Below, in pieces: positions 12,374 through 24,200 of a stretch of DNA of 64,000 bases; the stretch's first letter is position 1, and every line of letters begins with the position of its first letter. The DNA comes from Epiperipatus broadwayi (Eukaryota > Onychophora > Udeonychophora > Euonychophora > Peripatidae), in assembly GCA_028023455.1 (NCBI GenBank), contig JAQFVV010012985.1, positions 188,001-252,000 on the forward strand. Reading direction: 5' to 3'. Below the pieces are notes generated by a model. That model was not told where the DNA came from and made no database searches. It saw nothing but the letters and a program-made list of their open reading frames with translations. The translations under genes were made by a program, and so were the position numbers.

Positions 12374-12443
12374 GCGTTGGTGGCCTAGCAGTTAGCGTAG
12401 CTGCCTTCCAAGCAGCTGTCCCGGGTTCACTTCGGTCAACGCT
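12374..12443 (+). tRNA. tRNA-Gly(TCC)-like gene, damaged T arm (probable pseudogene)
   Basis: The acceptor stem GCGTTGG pairs with TCAACGC (last pair G-T). The D arm reads GGCCTAGCAGTTAGC. The anticodon stem GCTGC/GCAGC closes the loop CTTCCAA with anticodon TCC at 12407-12409. This follows eukaryotic tRNA-Gly(TCC) closely. The T arm is two bases short: CCGGG can only pair with TTCGG through two G-T pairs, around a 5-nt loop (TTCAC), and box B is spoiled (GGTTCACTTCGG). No A-tail or target duplication is obvious, so it may be a decayed locus rather than a retroposed copy. Confidence 0.82.
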
Positions 12444-12740
12444 TTAACATAAATAAAAAAAACTACATAAGAATTTAAAATAGTGTTAGAAAATTTTCTT
12501 GATAGTTCTATATGGTATTCATATATAGTCACTTCTAATATTTATGTAATTTAATATAGTATTAATAAAAAATTTCTTCCAATAGTTATAATTTTTTAAA
12601 CGATTATATTCTTTTATAATCATAATCACACCAGTAGTTGGAGTCACTTTCAAATAAACAGACATGCAAGTCCAATAATAATGATAATAATGATAATAAA
12701 ATTTTTGAGTTTAAAAAGCATGGTGTATGTTTCCAAATAT
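12444..12740. other. gene-free spacer
   Basis: AT-rich with a short ataatgataataatgataata run near 12680. Nothing else is seen. Confidence 0.45.
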
Positions 12741-12746
12741 AGAAAT

Positions 12747-14700
12747 TCAGTAGGTCACACACAGAGAGAGAAGGATTCTCATTGTTTTCTGTAAGTGAAT
12801 TGATGAAGTGTACATATCATTGAGATCAAGTACAAGCATTTGAGCAGAGTGATCAGAAAATGATGAATGATAAAAGGTTAGGTTGATTTTATGATGAATC
12901 ATAGGAGAGTAAAAGTATAAATTTATGAGTGAGGCATATGTGGAACATATCCCTCTACACTCATAAGAGGTAATGCAATTTGATGTAACCATTTTGTGAC
13001 AGACTTGAGAGGTAATGCAATTTGATGTAACCATTTTGTGACAGACTTGTTAGTTCATGTTAAAACCCCTGGTATGATGACTAGGTAGAAAGATGATGAG
13101 CAGTGAGTTGATATTGAGTACTATATTTGCGATTACCATAGGACCAGGCAGTGTGTAGAGAAATATTATATTAAGATTAATAATGCATTGGTGAAATGTG
13201 TCAATAAGCAAATTTGCATCTATGTTTATTATTCTAAATTATGAAAAAAGAATCCTTTCGAATTATGACTAATTTGGTACAGCCTGATGGTGATAATGAT
13301 TTTCTTAAATGAGCACAAAGCCTTATGTTCTCAGATAAGATGTAAGGTCATCCACTATATATTTTCATTTATGGAAAACAAAGTATATGAGGAAGTGAAA
13401 TTTGAATCCACTTATTTAGTTGATGGGTTTTTGGAACTGAGTTCAATCCTCTAACACTGAAGGCTCCTATTTTTAACTGCATGTCAGATTATGTGTGAGG
13501 GAAAATGTTTATTAGGAGTGTCAAGACTTGATGATAGATTTGAGAACTGTTAGTAGCTAGGTAAAGTTTAGGTCTTAGGACTTAGTACAGTTTTCTAAGG
13601 CTGTTAATTTGATCTCAATCCAGTAGTATTATTTTCAGTGTGCAGATGGACTTGGATCATTATATAAAAGTTTGGTGGATGTGCCTTTGTAATTGTGCTC
13701 AGGATTAATGACTTCTATGAGTATTGCATCAACTTATGGGGCTCTACTTGGGTTCACATTGTGATTAAATGTTTTTTTTTTTTTTTGGTTTTTTGATTTT
13801 TTTCATGACCTACCAGTTTTTCTTTTAATAGAGCCATGTAAGAGACTGATTTTAATAGGTAGCAGGCATGGTGTTAGAAAGTCCATAATATAGGTGAATG
13901 TCTTGTCTACTATAAACAGAATATCTTGATGGCTGTGAATTACTTTATCATTTGAAGCAGCTGGTTGAGGCTTTTAGGTGCTCCAACTGCTCACTCTCCA
14001 TACAGTATTTGTCTAGAGAGATGCATTTTTGGCAAAAAATGTGATTGACAGTTTGGCTGCTGGTCACAATAGTATGATCTGTGGAGAGGCTTATTAGTTG
14101 CATATTTTCACTTGTGGAAGAGCTTTTATGGAATGTAGCAGGTTGATGATTATCATATATGTGTACATGTGCAGTATTACCAGTGGAAGCTTGATTTTCA
14201 TTATGGGCAGACTGGGATATGTGGCCACTACTTGATCACACTGTGAGTATCAAGCAAAAGTACAATTGGTTGCTATATGGTCATGCTGGCCACAGAAATA
14301 GCATCATGTCTTTGTGCCTCTTATATAGAGACAAAGCATGGCCTCTTGTTCAGTGACTTTGTTTCACTTAAGCTTGAATTCAAAGTTGTTACTATAAATG
14401 GGGATGGAAGTATCTTTTAGATAGATTAATTGTAGTGAGGTCTCCCTCCTGAAACACTCCATTGATTTTTGGAAATCTTGAATAGTATACTAAAGGGAGG
14501 TGTTTTTTATTATCCCTGTTATAAAGTTATGATGGTTTTCATCCATAGTGATTAGTGAAAAATTCCCCAAGTGTTTTGACTGTCTCTAATGTGACTTTTG
14601 AGTTGAGTCATGAAACTCGATGACAAGATATCTTGGGTTGGCAACATCAGTTAGGCAAAGTACAACATTACACAAGTTGTATTAGCTAGAAGCTTCATGT
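12747..14700 (-). pseudogene. LINE relic: ORF1 CCHC knuckle and endonuclease, minus strand
   Basis: The minus strand carries pieces of a non-LTR retrotransposon. At 14303-14262 it reads CYFCGQHDHIATNC, a perfect CX2CX4HX4C zinc knuckle of the kind found in LINE ORF1/Gag-like proteins that bind element RNA. About 780 nt further on (near 13475) a GLNSVPKTHQLNKWIQ stretch matches the start of the endonuclease domain in the plus-strand copy at 18.96 kb. The frame 13034-12747 ends the endonuclease, with SDH (rc of 12849-12857), the conserved catalytic Ser-Asp-His of apurinic-type LINE nucleases. Frames are broken by stops and shifts, and no reverse transcriptase follows. The element is dead and 3'-truncated. 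A 42-bp duplication lies inside the endonuclease frame. Confidence 0.8.
12967..13050. repeat. exact 42-bp tandem duplication inside the LINE endonuclease frame
   Basis: The unit beginning gaggtaatgcaatttgatgt at 12967 repeats at 13009 with essentially no change. In the minus-strand frame it duplicates a peptide containing HKMVTSNCITS. Because 42 is a multiple of three, the frame is kept. The near-identity indicates a recent event. Confidence 0.9.
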
Positions 14701-16200
14701 AATAATGTTCTTGGAAAGCAGTACAGTGAACAATTTAGGTCAGTGGCAGACATCAGAGAAAAAGCATTGGAATGCACAAAACAGCCCCCAAGGCATGTTA
14801 TTATTGAACCTTTCAGAGATCATCTTAAGCATGTCAGCTGTCCATATCATGAGAGAGGAACAGATTTTTCTTCATGGTTTGAATTATTAAATCAAGGTGA
14901 TGTACTTTTTTCTAAATCTTGAGATTGGTTTATGTTGCTATAGGATTTTTTTAAATAACAGCATTATTTAAAATTGAATTGTTATAACATTAGTGGCAGC
15001 CATTTTAACTGTGTTTCTCATTATATAAATAACTAATAAAAATGATTTTAAATATATACATACATGATAATTTATTAAATTTTATAAAATATAATTTTTT
15101 GTTCTCATCAAAAGATGTAAAAATTACTTTAACAATAATATATAATAGTTGAAATTGAAAGGTTTGAGCTAGAGAACTTTGCTTCTGAACTTATATACCA
15201 TCATTGATCTTTTTTGTAGCTTGTGCCACAGGAAACACAGTTCAATCTACTCAATAAATGTCAAGCTTTAGCACTGCTGCAACAGTTGATGTTAAACATG
15301 TATAGACACAACTGCTACATTCACTCTTTATACATTTTGGTGTATGAGATGTACTTTTTGCCATAATAATAACACTAAAAGCCACCAAGGTATATTCTCC
15401 AGTAAGCTTGAGCAGATAAAAAACAGAGACTGCAGGATTGCACACCCAGACACTTTTGAAGCTACATGGTTTCTTTTAAAACCTCAGTCCAGACTCTAAC
15501 CTCCTGCCATAATACCATAACATCCAATGACTGTAAAAGAAAAACTAATACCCTTAGTTCAGAGCATTAGCAAAAAATAAAATAAATGGCTGTCATGTCT
15601 TCAGTATTTCATAATGCATGTTACTTTAATTAATAAAAAAACACATACTGATATTGCAAAAAAAAACATTGGTACCTTAGACTTTAATCTCAACATAAAT
15701 TTTAATCCCTCCTCTCAAAGATTCAAAAAATCTACAATCAGTGCTAGAGATTTACAAAATCAAAGTAATGAATAAAGATAAACATCCCCTTTTGTAATAT
15801 GGACTGCTGATATGTTTGATAACATTTCTAAGAAGTGCCACAACACTATTCCTAATGGACTGTTTAACACATTTTACCATTTTTTACAGATTTTCCAATA
15901 ATTTTATCAGCTACAGATATTCATTGTTCTTTGTATACAGTCCCAAGAGCTTTATCAACTACAGGTATTCATTGTTTTTTGTATATATTTATCAAGAGCT
16001 TTATTATTTGAATAACTTACTTTGCACAATCTATGGGGCAGTGTTGTCTGCTTAGCTAATCATCACAAGTAAAGATACCTGATCATAGAATTTCTTGATC
16101 AAAACTTTTTTTTTTTTTAATTTAAAAAAAAAAAAAAAACTAGAGAAATCAATTTAAAAGAAAGATCAAAACCTTCAGCCATTTTGCTCTAATTGTTGTA
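14701..16200. other. gene-free DNA with a ~48-bp tandem repeat
   Basis: No gene seen. At 15904-15999 the unit ttatcagctacagatattca...ttgtatacagtcccaagagct is repeated with ~48-bp spacing (second copy from 15952). Frames at 14705, 15251 and 15816 have no recognisable domain. Part of this stretch may be unrecognised 5' sequence of the neighbouring LINE copies. Confidence 0.45.
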
Positions 16201-17810
16201 GATAAAAACATACAGAGCTACATAACTGGCATATTGAAAAATACATACCTAGGCTACTCCACTTAGGATTTTCAAAAACTAATGAAGCTTTTTGGGAAAG
16301 ATTTCCTCTTGCAACCAGTTTATCTAGGATACTCCAGTTTCAATATACTGCAATAGCTATGAGTTTAAGATTAGTTTAAACAAAAACATTAATCCAAGCC
16401 CTATCCTCACCCAGATTACAAACCAAGAGGTCATGCTTTGCCCATCCATAAGAGGATTAAGCACAATGTTTTTTCTTGTTACAAGAATGATCATTTGGCA
16501 ATCAACTACACAACCACTTGATACATGCAGTATTTTAAGGCATATAACCATACCTGTAGATGCATTCATAATCAAAACAAAGATAATACCAACAAAACAC
16601 CTAATACAGATGCAAACTGTTTTTCAAATGATGTTCTACCAATAGACATCTCATTGACCAGAAAAATCAGATCTTCATTACAGCCATTAACATCAGCAAC
16701 CAAACTCATAAGAGTGATGATGATGATCAAACCGCACCTTATCAGCCAAACCACATAACCAATTACTTTCAACTCACATAGCTGAAGTACTATAATCAAT
16801 AATTCATAATGATGATATTAACCATTTTTCACCTATAATAAACCAGATCACCATATATTTCATGGATATGTTAACACCACTATTACCATCAGTTGAAAGC
16901 TATAACACAGATAGCAGTTCTAAAAGAAAACTTGGGTGACCATCAAATCATGGTAATAAAAATATAAAAACATTTGATCCTAAAATTAGTCTAAGATGCT
17001 TCATTAATAACAGCATTTACAATCTACAATTCTGTACTTCCCATTTGCCAGACACTTAAAAAAACAGCAAGCTCTAATTGAGGTCCAAAAATCTTCATCA
17101 TTCCTTTATTAAAACCTCAATATTAAGCAATAAATTGAAAACAAACCTGAAGGACTACATATATACACTAGTATACCAACAAATATCAAAACTTTCCTGC
17201 TTAAAAAAATAATACTAACAAAACAATTCTTAAATATTTTAATGCCATAGATGCCAGCACTGAAGAATTTAATTTTGAGTTATAACTGGTCATTTACATT
17301 TACTTAAACCTTAGAAACATAACAACAAATTAAAATTTCAATCTAATCCATATAACCATCTGACTTTCAAACACATATCATCTAATAAATTTGGATAACT
17401 AAAAGTGAGTAATTGTAAAATTGCAGATTTAAACATTTTTGCTGTTATATGACCAGTATCAAAAACCTAAGCCAGACCAAACAACCAAATAAGTTTTGCT
17501 ATAACAAGAACTATTTTTGTGCCACATACCAAATTTTCAACAAGCTTTTGTATACTATGTCTGTGTATTGAATGGTCCATTGGATATATTTAATTCAATC
17601 AAACAAGATATTTTTACATAGATGAACTAAGACAAAAAAAATTGAACCATAGAGATAGATATACATTTACATTTATCAATCACCTGCATAACAATTTACT
17701 TAGCCTGTACTAGTAATATCTATATCTATTTGTTTTTACTGAAATTATCTGGTTTCCAACAATATATTTCTAACAAGGTAATTCTTTATAATTAATAAAA
17801 TTTGATTTCA

Positions 17811-17827
17811 ATAACAACAACAACAAC

Positions 17828-17922
<95 letters not shown>

Positions 17923-17975
17923 CAGTAGCAGCAGCAGCAGCAGTAGCAGTAGCAGTAGTAGTAGTAGTAGTATTC
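17811..17975 (+). repeat. graded trinucleotide array (AAC)n-(AAT)n-(AGT)n-(AGC/AGT)n
   Basis: About five AAC units, ~23 AAT units, ~10 AGT units, then mixed AGC/AGT and back to AGT. The motif changes stepwise by single transitions, as expected when point mutations spread by slippage. The long frames on both strands here are pure repeat translations and not genes. It lies inside the plus-strand LINE relic. Confidence 0.95.
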
Positions 17976-19260
17976 ATAATGAAAACCAGATCTTCAATAA
18001 AAACAACACAACTTCACAAAGAAATTATAATCATTTCTCAAAGCTTCCTACCACAATGATGATATATTTTGACAGATCTCAATACCAATGATCATACCTC
18101 CATCATAACTACTTACAACAACAGTCAAAATACACACCAAAATATTAATCAAACACATATCTCTTAGATGAACAGAATACTGAGTCTAACTTAATTGCAC
18201 CAAATAATGAACAATCAGATCCTCAAGAGTATATAATTAATAAAAAATGACATCATGGACATCCTGGCTCCATGTTTTTCATCCATTGAGAATTGCCTTT
18301 AGGACTGTGTTGTTGAAAGGAAATCTGAATTTCCAGAAGAAAAAAAACATGAAATAAAAAAATAAAAACTCTTGGTTCTAACTCAGATTAATCAACCACT
18401 CATCAGATGACTCAATACTCATGGAATACGAACCAGATCATAATCACTCTCAGTCACAAGCCTGAAACTTACATATAGAAATGAATCTCAACCTTGAAAC
18501 ATCTTCTATTCATGCTGCTGCCAGTACTTCACAGAAGGAAAATAACTCTATCAAAAACAAGCCTCAATCAACTCCCATTCAGTCAAATTCCATTAGTAGC
18601 ACCTTTAAAAAGCTTTTATTTGAATACTTTCCAGCTACTCAACCATAAGACATACAACTCAAAATAACATTTTCTTTTACAGCGCTTTCTAATAGTAATT
18701 TTTCTATATTAATAGATTACTGAAAAGCTAAAATTAATAACTGAGGTGAAACTATAAGTTTATTATTAGTAAGCTTCTATTTTATGGACTTAGTGCTTTT
18801 GGGGCCTTTACAGCTCCATAATCATAGTCCTTTTACAGGCTGTTGATTCCATGCAAATGCATGCAAATTACAACATCCACCTTTTCGAGACTGCAAAGCA
18901 TGTGTCTTTTCTGTTGATTGACATGGCATTGCTGGTGAGATGTAAAGCTGAAAATATTATTTTTAATGTCTGCAGTTTGAACTCAGTTCCAAAAAATCAT
19001 CAGCTGAACAAGTAGATACAAATTACACAAACACACATCCTAGGTCTTCTAGGGTCAAAAATATAAAGTGCCTGTCAAATTGGTCCAATCACCTACCATT
19101 ATGCCCAAGGTTTCTGTGCTTGCCCCAAGGATTCATTATCACCTTCATGGGATTTTGGTCTGATCATAATTCAATCCTGCCCTTTTCTTCCTTCAAAATA
19201 ATTTACCTTTACTCCAACCTGCTTATAGATATCTTTTACAAATAGAAGATTATTTTTAAT

Positions 19261-19575
19261 GTGTTATTTGCATATCTATCTCCTGGTTTTACAGTCATTA
19301 CAAAGTTAATACTTACCATCAACTCATTATTCTCATCAACCTCACATCTGGTCATCCTTCTAAATGACTTTAATATGAACTATTCTATCTTTGTTTTCAG
19401 GAAACTTTACCAACTTGTGTTTACAGTAATGAATGCTGAGGGATTTCTTCCTGCAGACTCAATATCATTTTATAATCATCAGCATGCCTCTCTCATAGAT
19501 TTATGTCCTTACTATCCTATGCTTCATCATCTAATTCGCCTAACATTTAATCCATCATCATTCTCAGACCACTAA
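19261..19575 (+). pseudogene. LINE apurinic-type endonuclease, C-terminal half
   Basis: A 104-codon open segment of an APE-like LINE endonuclease, which nicks target DNA to prime reverse transcription. It has L-L-N-D-F-N at 19357-19374, matching the family GDFN motif with Gly changed to Asn. It then has a SLIDLC stretch where such domains carry the T/S-x-x-D-L strand, and finally SDH at the very end. In living elements the reverse transcriptase follows in the same frame; here a stop codon follows SDH directly. The N-terminal part lies upstream in broken frames from about 18960. The minus-strand copy (13034-12747) shows the same SSFSDH ending, supporting the assignment. Confidence 0.72.
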
Positions 19576-20045
19576 GCCCTGATGCTTACATGTGATTTAG
19601 ATGCTGTACAGCAAGCCATATGCAGAAACATCATGGTCAATCTCCTGTTGCTTGGATCCCCTTTTTATCTTGGAACTACTGGTATGATGCTAAAAATCTA
19701 AAACAGACTTAAAAATGATTTTGAAAGAATAATAACCCCATCTTACTCTCCAAGACATATCTTTCACTATACTCAAAGATTTAACTTTTCAAACAACTAA
19801 TTATTATAAAAATAGCCTACTACTTGACTATTACCAAGTTTGTCAAATATTTTAACTCCCATATTTCTTCATTTTGTTGCAAATTGCTATGGCACAGGAA
19901 GTCTGTTTTTATCTATACCAAATGCCTTAGATTTTCTCCAGCACAAATTGGACTGGGTCTTCACTATGTACAACATTTTCACATCCAAAAGGGTATAAAT
20001 CTCCTAACTGCCATTATAAGATAATTCCCAGCACTAGAATGCATC

Positions 20046-20444
20046 ATGTGCATAATACCAACAGACATGTATTGCTATCATTACTCACATTCCATTTACA
20101 ACATATCTACAATCAAATACCACTATCCAAATCCATCTGTTGGCCATCCCTTCCTAATGCTAGGAATAAACAATAGACAGTTACTTCATAGATTCAAAAA
20201 ATGGTCTCTCAAGCCAATTTTTTTTTACTTTCTTTTGAAATTTAACTTGTACTCTCTAATCCCACATTCCACTTCCTATGATATCATAGACTGTACACAA
20301 CAATTGACTCTTTCTGCAAGATATATTAATTTTTGCTCTAAAAGGTGCTGTAGGGCTTATTTTCAGGATGTCTTATTTTTTATGGACAAAATTCAAGTAC
20401 AAAAATCTACACTTATATTTATTTATACATTCATTACTTTATGA
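20046..20444 (+). pseudogene. LINE ORF2 C-terminal region, decayed
   Basis: The central part of this open frame (INNRQLLHRFKKWSLKPIFF and what follows) aligns with the frame at 34461-34159 (INNKRLLKEYKKWALEPKYF), so both are the region just before the C-terminal Cys-His knuckle of the same LINE. In this copy the knuckle itself is not recognisable. The frame stops two bases before the start of mariner-like sequence, suggesting the DNA transposon sits in or against the LINE 3' end. Confidence 0.68.
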
Positions 20445-20445
20445 A

Positions 20446-21290
20446 GGTGCACCAAAAATTTTCAGAATTTATTCTCTGATGAGCCTGCCAAATAATGTCA
20501 GCATGTAAAATGGAGGTTGCATGCTCATATATTTGTCAACTTTTATAATGACTGAAAAATAACATGAAATTCTGTTTTCTTTTAGGAAAAATAATTGCAT
20601 TGTTTGAAACAGCTTACAAGCAAGTTGCTCTGGAAAAACTCAAGTTTATGAGTGTTCTAATAGAAGTGTTAATTGTACTACAAAGCCAAAAAAATCCATG
20701 CCAAATGAAGTCAAAGGTTAAGTCAATGCTGATTTTTTTTGGAATGCAAACAGCATCGTTCATTCAGAATTCATTTGTAATAATCAGGCATCAGAATTCA
20801 TTTATAATAACCAGGCATCAAAATTCATTTGTATTAACCAGGCATTTAAAATCTATATGTTCTAGAATTTTTTCTTGATCCAATACAATGTAAACATCCC
20901 ATTTTGTGGCAAAGTGAGAAGTGTATGTTTTGTCATGACAGTGCATAAAGCTTAAGGGTGAAACAATTTTTAATTAAATTTAGCATGACCCAGCTTATCC
21001 ATCTATCACATTCACTTGATCTCATTTCATGTGACTTTTTTTTAAATCTCTCAAATGAAAGTCTCTCAACTTTTTTGAAGACTTAGAAAGTGAATAAAAA
21101 AACAATGGCAGCATTAAAAGGCATCACTTTGCAGGTGTTTCTGAAATACCTTAAAAAGTGAAAACCACATTTAGACTGGTGCATTGCATCAAATATATTA
21201 TACTTTGAAAGAGATTCAATTTGTGGCACCTAAAAACAAATATACAATTTTTTATTACAAAATTTGTTATTTTTGGGTCATCTTACTCCT
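20446..21290 (+). pseudogene. mariner (DD34D) transposase relic
   Basis: Broken frames reproduce the order of a mariner transposase, a cut-and-paste enzyme acting on terminal inverted repeats at TA sites. The first is SKVKSMLIFF near 20710-20740 (family: K-S-M-L-x-x-F-F/W-D). Next is CHDSA around 20931-20945, the HDNA motif with the second catalytic Asp. Then SLDLISCDFF at 21012-21041 carries the third catalytic Asp. Last is WCIASN...YFERD at 21177-21210 (family W-x-x-C-I-A-x-x-G-D-Y-F-E-G-D). The Asp-Asp spacing is 32 codons against the usual 34-35, so codons have been lost. A three-unit minisatellite interrupts it. I could not fix the inverted repeats. Confidence 0.85.
20764..20844 (+). repeat. 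27-bp minisatellite, three units, within the mariner relic
   Basis: Units start at 20764, 20791 and 20818, each close to tcagaattcatttgtaataa followed by tcaggca. The 27-bp period keeps the reading frame. It sits where the intact transposase has the segment between its first and second catalytic residues. Confidence 0.92.
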
Positions 21291-21299
21291 CATATAATT

Positions 21300-24200
21300 C
21301 AATATATTACTGTGTTTCAATGGACAAATGAAATCCATTTGTTTGGCTGACTATCTTAAGTAAGGCTTTTTTTAGGGTAGGGGTTATTTTTGGAATAGGT
21401 CTTATATTCAGAGAAACACAGTAAAATTGCTTGATTTTTATATGAAATTTTTGATATATGAAATATTTTGGTGAACCAATTGAGCTCTAAGATAAAATCA
21501 TATCTGTAAGTATAAAAAAAATGTATTTTTTCACAATTTTATTCTAATGAATGAAATAAAAATATCTGTAATTCTATATTAAAAATTTATTTTTAAAAAA
21601 AGGTGTGACAATATTTTTTATTTTTACATAAGATTATATATTTTTATTGTACCATCGAGGTGTATATCACCCCTTTTGTAGTCAAAGTATACATTATAAT
21701 TTTTTTCACTTAATATATCATTTAAACCTCTGACTGAAATGATTCCCCTAGAACAGAATTCATAACCATGTCATAAGTAGTTCAAAGTCCTTATATACAT
21801 TAAAATAGCTCATTATTCATGAGTCAAAACCCATTACCTACATACATACTCATAGATACACAAAAACATTTCAATAGTAATACTAGAAATAAACAAGAAG
21901 TGCAAATTTTATATAAAACTGTTAAGTGTAAAAGTGATTAATATTTTTAATTAATAATGTTAAAAAAAAGAAAATAATAAATTTCTTAATGAAAAGTCAT
22001 GCATAACCATAATAACTGGTGATATTATTAATAAACCAAAAGAGGAGATAGAAACAGCTCATGAATTATTATAAACAAAACCACAGGGATGCCACTTCTT
22101 TTTTCTTTTAAAGCATATTCACTTTTTATATACATTCACCTGTCATAAATTTTAGCAGACTTTATCTCATCGCAGGAGGAACAATGTGTATATTTATGAA
22201 GTTCTGCATAAGGAAAGTTTATTTCATGGAAACTTAAGAGTTTCTCATCTATTTTTCTAAACAAATGAAACCTATAATGGTTTCACAATGACTGATCATT
22301 TAGAACTTGCATTCTAAACAAATTTTTATTTCACCAAAATATTCACAGAATGTATATTCGATTTCCAATAAATATAAAAATATTTTATATTAAATATTGA
22401 TATCTAATGTCATTAAGAAAGTTAGCAGCTGTGCTAATATATATTGTACCGAGATATATATAGTACATATATATGAATAAGGGACCGGTCACAATATATA
22501 TATATATATAATGAGAGGATTATCTATAGAGAAACATCAATATTAATTCTAATCAGCATCATTATAATATTGCAACATGATATCAGCTACTTCATATCAG
22601 ATAGCTGTTTTTTTATGAATAGACCTTCAGTACATGTATACATTTTGTTTGTATTTAAGGATCATTATATAACATAGGAATAAAACACTGTTTTTCTGTA
22701 AAGAAATATAATGAAATAATATGGATATATATATTTAAAATCATAGCTCAAATACATTCAACCTACCATATAACATAATGTGCATTACAAATAATAAATG
22801 CATGATTATTTCCAGAGGGGTCTAACATGATTTACACTATCAAATAATAGGAAATCTTACAAAAATATTTCATATTTTCATGTTCTGTTAATATAGCATG
22901 TTTTATTTAGTGTACAACAACTAATAAACTTATTCTTGTCAAGCAATTAATGTTGAACACTAAATCCTATTCAGAAATTTATTTGTTTATTGTAATTATT
23001 TATGTTAGTTCTTTTATTTTAGGATTAATGGTATCAACAAAATATAATTAAGAGAAATAACTATCAGTTTGTATGCATAACTTATTAAGAGTTTAAATTT
23101 ATTAGACTGATTAAATCATAAGTTAAAACATTAATTAAAGTGTAGATAAATATACATGTATACATTTTCTCTTAGTTATAAATATATGGCTATTCTATTT
23201 ACACTACCATGTTTCCAGACATTTAATAGCAATATAATATAAGAAGTTTGTTTATTCATTGTATTTTATATGCATATCTATAGTTTATTTAGAGATTGTA
23301 GATAGATTATTATAATTAATTTTATGTATTGGTGAATTAGGGGTTAATTAACCTATTAGCTAAAATATATATTTCTTAATAGTATTCAAGAAGCTCAAAT
23401 TACTTATTATCAAATGATTGTCTTGTACTTTTCTATATTTTAAAAGCGAGCACTTGGATAAGGCATCGAAAGTCTCTTATTCTTCTTAGGCTAATTCTAT
23501 GTTTGATTAATCTATTAACTTGATTTCAATAGAGTCTCTATCTCATGAACAATCCAATCCATATAGCCGCACTTCATACAGATACAGTCTCTAACTTGAA
23601 GTAGAATTTTTTTTTAGAATATATTTCATCATTATGAAAAAATTGAATTGCTATAAAGTTATAATAGTTTATTTGTTATTTATTCTCAACATTAAAATAT
23701 ATAAAACAAAATTTTGAAAATTTTTGTGCTATATAGTTGTCTTCACAATGTAAACAAAAAAACAAACAATATTTGCAATGAATCCTTCATCAGTTTTGAA
23801 AAAGCATGCAAAGAAGCCTAATTTTGTTTTACATTTTTTAATGATTTAGTAAATAAGAAATAAGTGCTGGAATTTAAATGTATTTTTTAACTTAATTATT
23901 TTTTAATTGCAATGCAAATGAATTAAACTTTTTATGTATTTCTCTTTTTACCATCATTTTTATGATAAATTCAAAATTGGTACAAATTTTTATAATAAAG
24001 TAACAAATTAAAATATTTTATTTTACTAAATTTTTAGGTACTTGTTTTTTAGTCCATACAAGCCACTTGATGGTGTTGCTTATGTGCAATAACACATAAG
24101 TATAACATTAGTTACCGAGCTGACCTTTTTTGATTTAACTGATTTGTTTTTTTTGTTTTTTATCTGATTTCTGTTTTTATTTATATATAAATACATGTAT

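Larger units (their letters stand above)
16430..20444 (+). pseudogene. LINE relic, plus strand: ORF1, endonuclease, C-terminal region
   Basis: The second copy of the LINE family, read left to right. At 16467-16510 a decayed knuckle is visible: with one inserted base skipped it reads CFFCYKNDHLAINY, the last Cys replaced by Tyr. A SLNSVPKNHQLNK stretch near 18975 marks the start of the endonuclease, which runs to SDH at 19564-19572 immediately before a stop. A C-terminal segment resembling the copy at 34.2 kb follows at 20046-20444. Knuckle-to-endonuclease spacing is ~1.7 kb longer than in the minus copy, consistent with an insertion including the microsatellite at 17811. The reverse transcriptase core between 19575 and 20046 is missing. 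Dead. Confidence 0.72.
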
